7,286 bases of DNA, from contig JBBTTY010000019.1 in the NCBI GenBank assembly GCA_038063975.1, positions 1-7,286 of the forward strand, in the 5' to 3' direction. Position 1 is the first letter of the stretch; each line of letters begins with the position of its first letter. Below, in pieces: positions 4,719 to 7,286 of this stretch. Below the pieces are notes generated by a model, which was not told the origin of the DNA, searched no databases, and was given only the letters and a program-made list of their open reading frames with translations. The translations under genes and the position numbers were made by a program. The stretch is from UBA6065 sp038063975. GTDB lineage: Bacteria > Patescibacteriota > Minisyncoccia > Phycocordibacterales > UBA6065.

Positions 4719-4994
4719 TTATTTGACTCTGAAGTGCTTGTCTTTCGAAATCGGCGCGCATTCGATGATCGTGACAGTCTCACCTTCTTTTTTGGTATTG
4801 CCTGCATCATGGGCTTTGTACTTTTTCGAGATTTTCATGAATCTCTCATACTTTGGCACTTTGACAAAACGGTTTACACGGACTACCACAGTATCTTTCA
4901 TCTTTGTGGAAACAACGATACCTGAAAGTACCGCACCTCTGTTTAATGGTGCATTTTTCAATTTTATTTCTGATTTTTTATTAAATATAGACAT
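4719..4994 (-). CDS. rpsQ: 30S ribosomal protein uS17
   Basis: uS17 is a primary binder of the 5' domain of 16S rRNA with an OB fold. The 91 residues include about 18 N-terminal residues beyond the usual start. The core begins at LSGIVVSTKMKDTVVVRVNR (23-42) and continues through KKYKAHDAGN (57-66) to the end segment IECAPISKDKHFRV (77-90). In most bacteria that last motif reads RPISK; here the Arg is replaced by Ala80. The gene directly follows rplP after 22 nt, leaving no room for rpmC, which is normally found between them. An A-rich stretch, not a Shine-Dalgarno site, precedes the ATG. Confidence 0.96.
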   Translation of the reverse strand: MSIFNKKSEIKLKNAPLNRGAVLSGIVVSTKMKDTVVVRVNRFVKVPKYERFMKISKKYKAHDAGNTKKEGETVTIIECAPISKDKHFRVK

Positions 4995-5016
4995 ATATTT
5001 TTTGAAATTTTTGAAA

Positions 5017-5442
5017 TTATAGAAGTTCGCGGGAAATAATCATTGATTTGATAGGCAATTTTGTGCCGGCCTTGCGTAGAGCTTCATGGGCTATCAATTT
5101 ATCCACACCATCAACTTCAAATATCACCCGACCAGGCTTTACAGGAGCACAATAACCGACGAGGTCTCCTTTGCCTTTGCCGAGTTTTACTTCAGCTGGT
5201 TTTTGAGTATACGGCATATCCGGAAAAATACGTATCCAGAGCTTGCCATTCTTACCGATTTCGCGGGAGAGTACTTTGCGGGCTGATTCTATCTGTTCTG
5301 ATCTGATGCGAGCAGCCGATATCGCCTTGATTCCAAAAGATCCGAAAGCTAGGGTCGTGCCGCGCGTCTCAAAGCCCACTTTGGAAGGGTTTTTCCTCAT
5401 AACATGCCACTTTCTGTATTTAACTTTTTTTGGGACTAGCAT
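5017..5442 (-). CDS. rplP: 50S ribosomal protein uL16
   Basis: uL16 is a late assembly protein that positions the A- and P-site tRNA near the peptidyl-transferase centre. The 141 residues are of family length and the start MLVPKKVKYRKWH is typical. Other motifs are GTTLAFGSFGIKA (28-40), QIESARKVLSR (50-60), GKLWIRIFPDMP (66-77), VKLGKGKG (85-92), PVKPGRVIFEV (100-110) and AGTKLPIKS (125-133). In E. coli the loop reads RMGKGKG and its Arg81 is hydroxylated; here the equivalent is Lys86, so that modification would not apply. It is 8 nt after rpsC and 22 nt before rpsQ. Confidence 0.98.
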   Translation of the reverse strand: MLVPKKVKYRKWHVMRKNPSKVGFETRGTTLAFGSFGIKAISAARIRSEQIESARKVLSREIGKNGKLWIRIFPDMPYTQKPAEVKLGKGKGDLVGYCAPVKPGRVIFEVDGVDKLIAHEALRKAGTKLPIKSMIISRELL

Positions 5443-5450
5443 AATGTTTT

Positions 5451-6125
5451 TTAAGCGTTCTTTTTATTATTGAAAACTTCGCCTTTGTATATCCAAACTT
5501 TTATACCTATGTCGCCATACGTCATGTGCGCTTTCTCGCGAGCAAAATCTATGTCAGCGCGAAATGTCTGGAGAGGAACTTGGCCTTTCTTCATATCTTC
5601 GACGCGAGCCATTTCAGCGCCACCGAGACGACCACCGAGAAAGACCCGCACTCCTTTTACATCGCGATTGGCCATCACTTTTTCTATAGTCTGCTTCATC
5701 ACTCTACGGAAAGGTAGACGTTTTTCTAAACTTTCGGCAATCATATATGCAACGATAGCGGCATTTGATTCTGGAGAACGGATTTCTTCTATATCAATTT
5801 TAAGCTCCTGATTTTTCAGAAATTTTGAGCCATTTTTCTGCATAAAATCGAGGATTTCTGCGCGTAATTTTACTGCTCCTTCGCCTTGTCGCCCGATGAG
5901 AATACCTGGGCGCGAAGTGCGAATAACGATACGAATAGCTTTTTCGTTGCGCTCAATACCAATATCAGAAACATACATACCGCGGAATTTCTTTGAGAAA
6001 TATTCGCGCAAGAGGACATCCGATTTTAGAAATTCCTGATATTTGCCACGCGGAGCAAACCAGCGAGACTTCCAATCCCTGATGATTCCCAATCTATGAG
6101 CATATGGATGTACGGTGTGTGACAT
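5451..6125 (-). CDS. rpsC: 30S ribosomal protein uS3
   Basis: uS3 lies at the mRNA entry channel on the 30S head and has helicase and mRNA-binding roles. The 224 residues are typical. The N-terminus SHTVHPYAHRLGIIRDWKSR (2-21) leads into a type 2 KH domain with the GxxG-type loop GRQGEG (78-83). The C-terminal S3 domain carries VRVFLGGRLGGAEMARVE (159-176), VPLQTFRADIDFA (183-195) and TYGDIGIKVWIYKGE (202-216). It starts only 1 nt after the rplV stop codon, so the two are probably translationally coupled, and ends 8 nt before rplP. AATCAAAAAATAAC precedes the ATG, with no Shine-Dalgarno site. Confidence 0.98.
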   Translation of the reverse strand: MSHTVHPYAHRLGIIRDWKSRWFAPRGKYQEFLKSDVLLREYFSKKFRGMYVSDIGIERNEKAIRIVIRTSRPGILIGRQGEGAVKLRAEILDFMQKNGSKFLKNQELKIDIEEIRSPESNAAIVAYMIAESLEKRLPFRRVMKQTIEKVMANRDVKGVRVFLGGRLGGAEMARVEDMKKGQVPLQTFRADIDFAREKAHMTYGDIGIKVWIYKGEVFNNKKNA

Positions 6126-6126
6126 G

Positions 6127-6495
6127 TTATTTTTTGATTGCTGGAGCTTTTGCTACTTTTATTTTTGTGTTTTTTGTATCCAAAACAAGTTTTACATGAC
6201 TGGTTTTCTTTCTGATAGCGAAACCAGTGCCTCGAGCGCCAGGTATCATGCGCTTCATAGTGAGACCTTGATTGACACTGCATTCTTTTACATAAAACCC
6301 GTCTGTGGAAACGCCACGATCTTTTGCATTGGCTAGAGCGGATTGAATGAGTTTTACCAATGGATCTGAAGCTCGTTTGGTTGTGACAGAGAGCATATTC
6401 AAAGCTTGAGTTACTGTTTTTCCCTTGATCAAAGAAGCCACAAGACGGACTTTGCGTGGAGATTGACGATAATTTGTGAGAGATGCGGTGATCAT
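6127..6495 (-). CDS. rplV: 50S ribosomal protein uL22
   Basis: uL22 has a globular part at the solvent side of the 50S and a beta-hairpin lining the narrow part of the exit tunnel, where macrolide resistance changes occur in other bacteria. The 122 residues include a short basic tail (about 111-122) beyond the usual 110. Motifs are NYRQSPRKVRLVASLIKGK (8-26), LVKLIQSALANAKDR (46-60) and the hairpin region GLTMKRMIPGARGTGFAIRK (77-96) with the following KTSHVKLVL. The hairpin looks intact. It is 17 nt after rpsS and 1 nt before rpsC. Confidence 0.97.
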   Translation of the reverse strand: MITASLTNYRQSPRKVRLVASLIKGKTVTQALNMLSVTTKRASDPLVKLIQSALANAKDRGVSTDGFYVKECSVNQGLTMKRMIPGARGTGFAIRKKTSHVKLVLDTKNTKIKVAKAPAIKK

Positions 6496-6512
6496 ATCAA
6501 GTTTATTAATTG

Positions 6513-6869
6513 TTATTTAGCGGCGACAGCCTTTTTTTCAACAACTGCTGTTTTTGCAGATTGAGCGGCAGCAATTTCACCTTCTTTTTTCTTCTGTTCG
6601 AGTTCTTTTTGCATTTTACCACCATGTTTGGTGAATTTACGGGTCAAAGAAAATTCGCCGAGTCTGTGTCCCACCATGTCTTCGGACACCAAAACCTCGA
6701 CGAATTCACGACCATTATGTACCCCAAATTTAAAGCCCACCATTTCCGGCGAAATGTGGCATGCGCGGATCCACGTTTTAATAACCCCGGTTTCTTGTGG
6801 TTTCTTGCCGGCGATCTTTGAAAGCACTCGCTCGTCTACGTATGGTCCTTTTGATAGGGATCGGGTCAT
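6513..6869 (-). CDS. rpsS: 30S ribosomal protein uS19 with C-terminal extension
   Basis: uS19 forms a complex with uS13 on the 30S head and contacts the A-site tRNA. The core is clear: MTRSLSKGPYVDE at the start, GVIKTWIRACHISPEMVGFK (28-47), VHNGREFVEV (50-59), and MVGHRLGEFSLTRKFTKHGG (65-84). Typical S19 proteins stop near residue 92; this one has 118, adding a Lys/Glu/Ala-rich tail (about 86-118) that looks helical or disordered. It is the first gene after a promoter (7017-7044) and a leader of about 140 nt. rplB, usually just upstream, is not there. The ATG is preceded by GCAAATTATTTA with no Shine-Dalgarno site. Confidence 0.97.
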   Translation of the reverse strand: MTRSLSKGPYVDERVLSKIAGKKPQETGVIKTWIRACHISPEMVGFKFGVHNGREFVEVLVSEDMVGHRLGEFSLTRKFTKHGGKMQKELEQKKKEGEIAAAQSAKTAVVEKKAVAAK

Positions 6870-6918
6870 TTAAATAATTTGCAAATATAAACGGACTCGG
6901 GTGGCTAGGCTATGGTCA

Positions 6919-6942
6919 GTATCAAATAATTTCTCATGATAC
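6919..6942 (-). promoter_or_regulatory. Hairpin in the rpsS leader
   Basis: GTATCA and TGATAC (6919-6924 and 6937-6942) form a 6-bp stem with a 12-nt loop in the rpsS leader, between the possible attenuator and the start codon. It could be part of a leader structure bound by a ribosomal protein, but no known binding-site pattern is recognised. Confidence 0.35.
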
Positions 6943-6950
6943 GACCCTTT

Positions 6951-6979
6951 TAGAAAATAAAAACTAGGTTTTGGCCTAG
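6951..6979 (-). terminator. Possible leader attenuator ahead of rpsS
   Basis: On the minus strand CTAGG-CCAAAA-CCTAG (6964-6979) is followed directly by TTTTTATTTTC. A short stem plus T-run in the leader, about 40 nt after the predicted transcription start and 95 nt before the rpsS ATG, fits an attenuator. The stem has only 5 bp, so termination would be weak. The 5' part (CTAGGC) can also pair with GCCTAG further downstream at about 6905-6910. Confidence 0.4.
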
Positions 6980-7016
6980 AATCTACGATCAGTGCCTACT
7001 TACGAGTGGTTTTGAT

Positions 7017-7044
7017 ATATTAGCAGAAGTCCGAGAGAAGTCAA
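7017..7044 (-). promoter_or_regulatory. Sigma-70-type promoter of the rpsS-rplE unit
   Basis: On the minus strand TTGACT (7039-7044, five of six consensus bases) is followed by a 16-nt spacer and TAATAT (7017-7022). The start would be near 7010, giving a leader of about 140 nt. The direct repeat AGAAGT at 7025-7030 and 7036-7041 (plus strand), one helical turn apart, overlaps the spacer and may be a regulator site. The promoter lies on the gene side of repeat B, so the unit is insulated from upstream transcription. Confidence 0.65.
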
Positions 7045-7053
7045 TCTCAACGC

Positions 7054-7182
7054 AAAACAGCAGGTACGAAATCACACCTTGCTCGGCACGACGTTCTGGC
7101 CTACTGGCCAGCCGTCTCGTTCTCAGACGCCTTCGCGTCTTCCGAAAGTCCTCGCTCGGTGTGATTTCGTACCTGCTGTTTT
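7054..7182 (-). repeat. Structured repeat copy B: 77-nt conserved core inside 25-bp perfect arms
   Basis: Arms 7054-7078 and 7158-7182 are exact reverse complements (25 bp), different in sequence from those of copy A. The core (7081-7157, read on the minus strand) matches the copy A core at 69 of 77 positions. Hairpins are kept: AGACGC-GAAG-GCGTCT replaces GGACGT-GAAG-ACGTCC with two compensatory pair changes, and CTGGCC-AGTA-GGCCAG replaces a G-T pair with A-T. Reading on the plus strand, the second arm runs into TTTTTTATTTTATAT, a strong T-tract, so it resembles a terminator in that direction. On the minus strand only four T follow. It lies upstream of the rpsS promoter. Confidence 0.85.
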
Positions 7183-7193
7183 TTATTTTATAT

Positions 7194-7286
7194 CTAACCT
7201 ATCTCAAAACCTGAAGTAATTTCATAATTGAATTGGCCCGGACCCCAAAATTTGCACACTAACCTTGTATAATTAGAAGCTAATAT
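7194..7286 (-). CDS. Possible 3' end of a minus-strand gene (cut by window edge)
   Basis: One minus-strand frame is open from the right edge to a TAG at 7194-7196, encoding 30 residues that end in FNYEITSGFEIG. The stop is 11 nt before the arm of repeat B, a spacing similar in kind to that of rplE and repeat A. An open stretch this short can arise by chance in AT-rich DNA, and the residues do not resemble the basic C-terminus of uL2 (rplB). The rest of 7183-7286 shows nothing else, apart from an isolated TATAAT on the plus strand without a -35 partner. Confidence 0.2.
   Translation of the reverse strand: MLASNYTRLVCKFWGPGQFNYEITSGFEIG

Noticed and set aside
4694..4810. Upstream extension of rplN by 39 codons
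   Set aside because: It overlaps rpsQ in another frame and has no L14 counterpart; the ATG at 4691-4693 gives the normal 123-residue protein.
7252..7273. Plus-strand promoter TTGCAC...TATAAT at the right edge
   Set aside because: Only 10 nt separate the boxes, far short of 16-18, and no other -35 candidate fits.

Overview
The window is a bacterial ribosomal-protein cluster read entirely on the minus strand. From high to low coordinates the order is rpsS, rplV, rpsC, rplP, rpsQ, rplN, rplX, rplE, then a foreign-looking block of about 1.6 kb, then rpsN, rpsH, rplF, rplR and the 5' part of rpsE. This is the usual S10/spc order with two departures. There is no rpmC (uL29) between rplP and rpsQ, and the spc part is interrupted between rplE and rpsN. 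A short uL24, a four-cysteine zinc-type uS14, missing uL29, almost no Shine-Dalgarno sites, a solitary PemK/MazF-like toxin gene and a tryptophan-rich hypothetical protein together suggest a Candidate Phyla Radiation (Patescibacteria, probably Parcubacteria-like) genome. That placement is inference; no 16S or other marker is present.

Layout. 7194-7286: edge of the window, with a possible but unproven 3' end of another minus-strand gene; rplB does not appear upstream of rpsS. 7054-7182: structured repeat copy B. 6870-7044: a good sigma-70-type promoter and a leader of about 140 nt with two hairpins, one a possible attenuator, ahead of rpsS. 3522-6869: eight tightly packed ribosomal-protein genes. 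3389-3523: structured repeat copy A, whose arm begins inside the rplE stop codon. 2124-3388: the interrupting block, holding a 199-residue tryptophan-rich protein gene, a canonical terminator, a palindrome and a PemK/MazF-like toxin gene. 1954-2114: a GC-rich hairpin and a near-consensus promoter that restarts transcription for rpsN-rpsH-rplF-rplR-rpsE.

The most unusual signal is the pair of repeats A and B. They share a 77-nt core (69 of 77 identical by hand alignment) in inverted orientation. Four of the eight differences form two compensatory base-pair changes in one hairpin. Each core is enclosed by perfect inverted arms (24 bp in A, 25 bp in B), and the arm sequences differ between the copies. 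A and B bracket the eight-gene block rpsS-rplE. They look like members of a structured, probably mobile or terminator-associated repeat family that I cannot name.

Functionally, the ribosomal proteins would be made from two units, rpsS-rplE and rpsN-rpsE onward. Repeat A and the terminator at 2565-2606 separate the first unit from the second, and the promoter at 2002-2030 makes the second independent.
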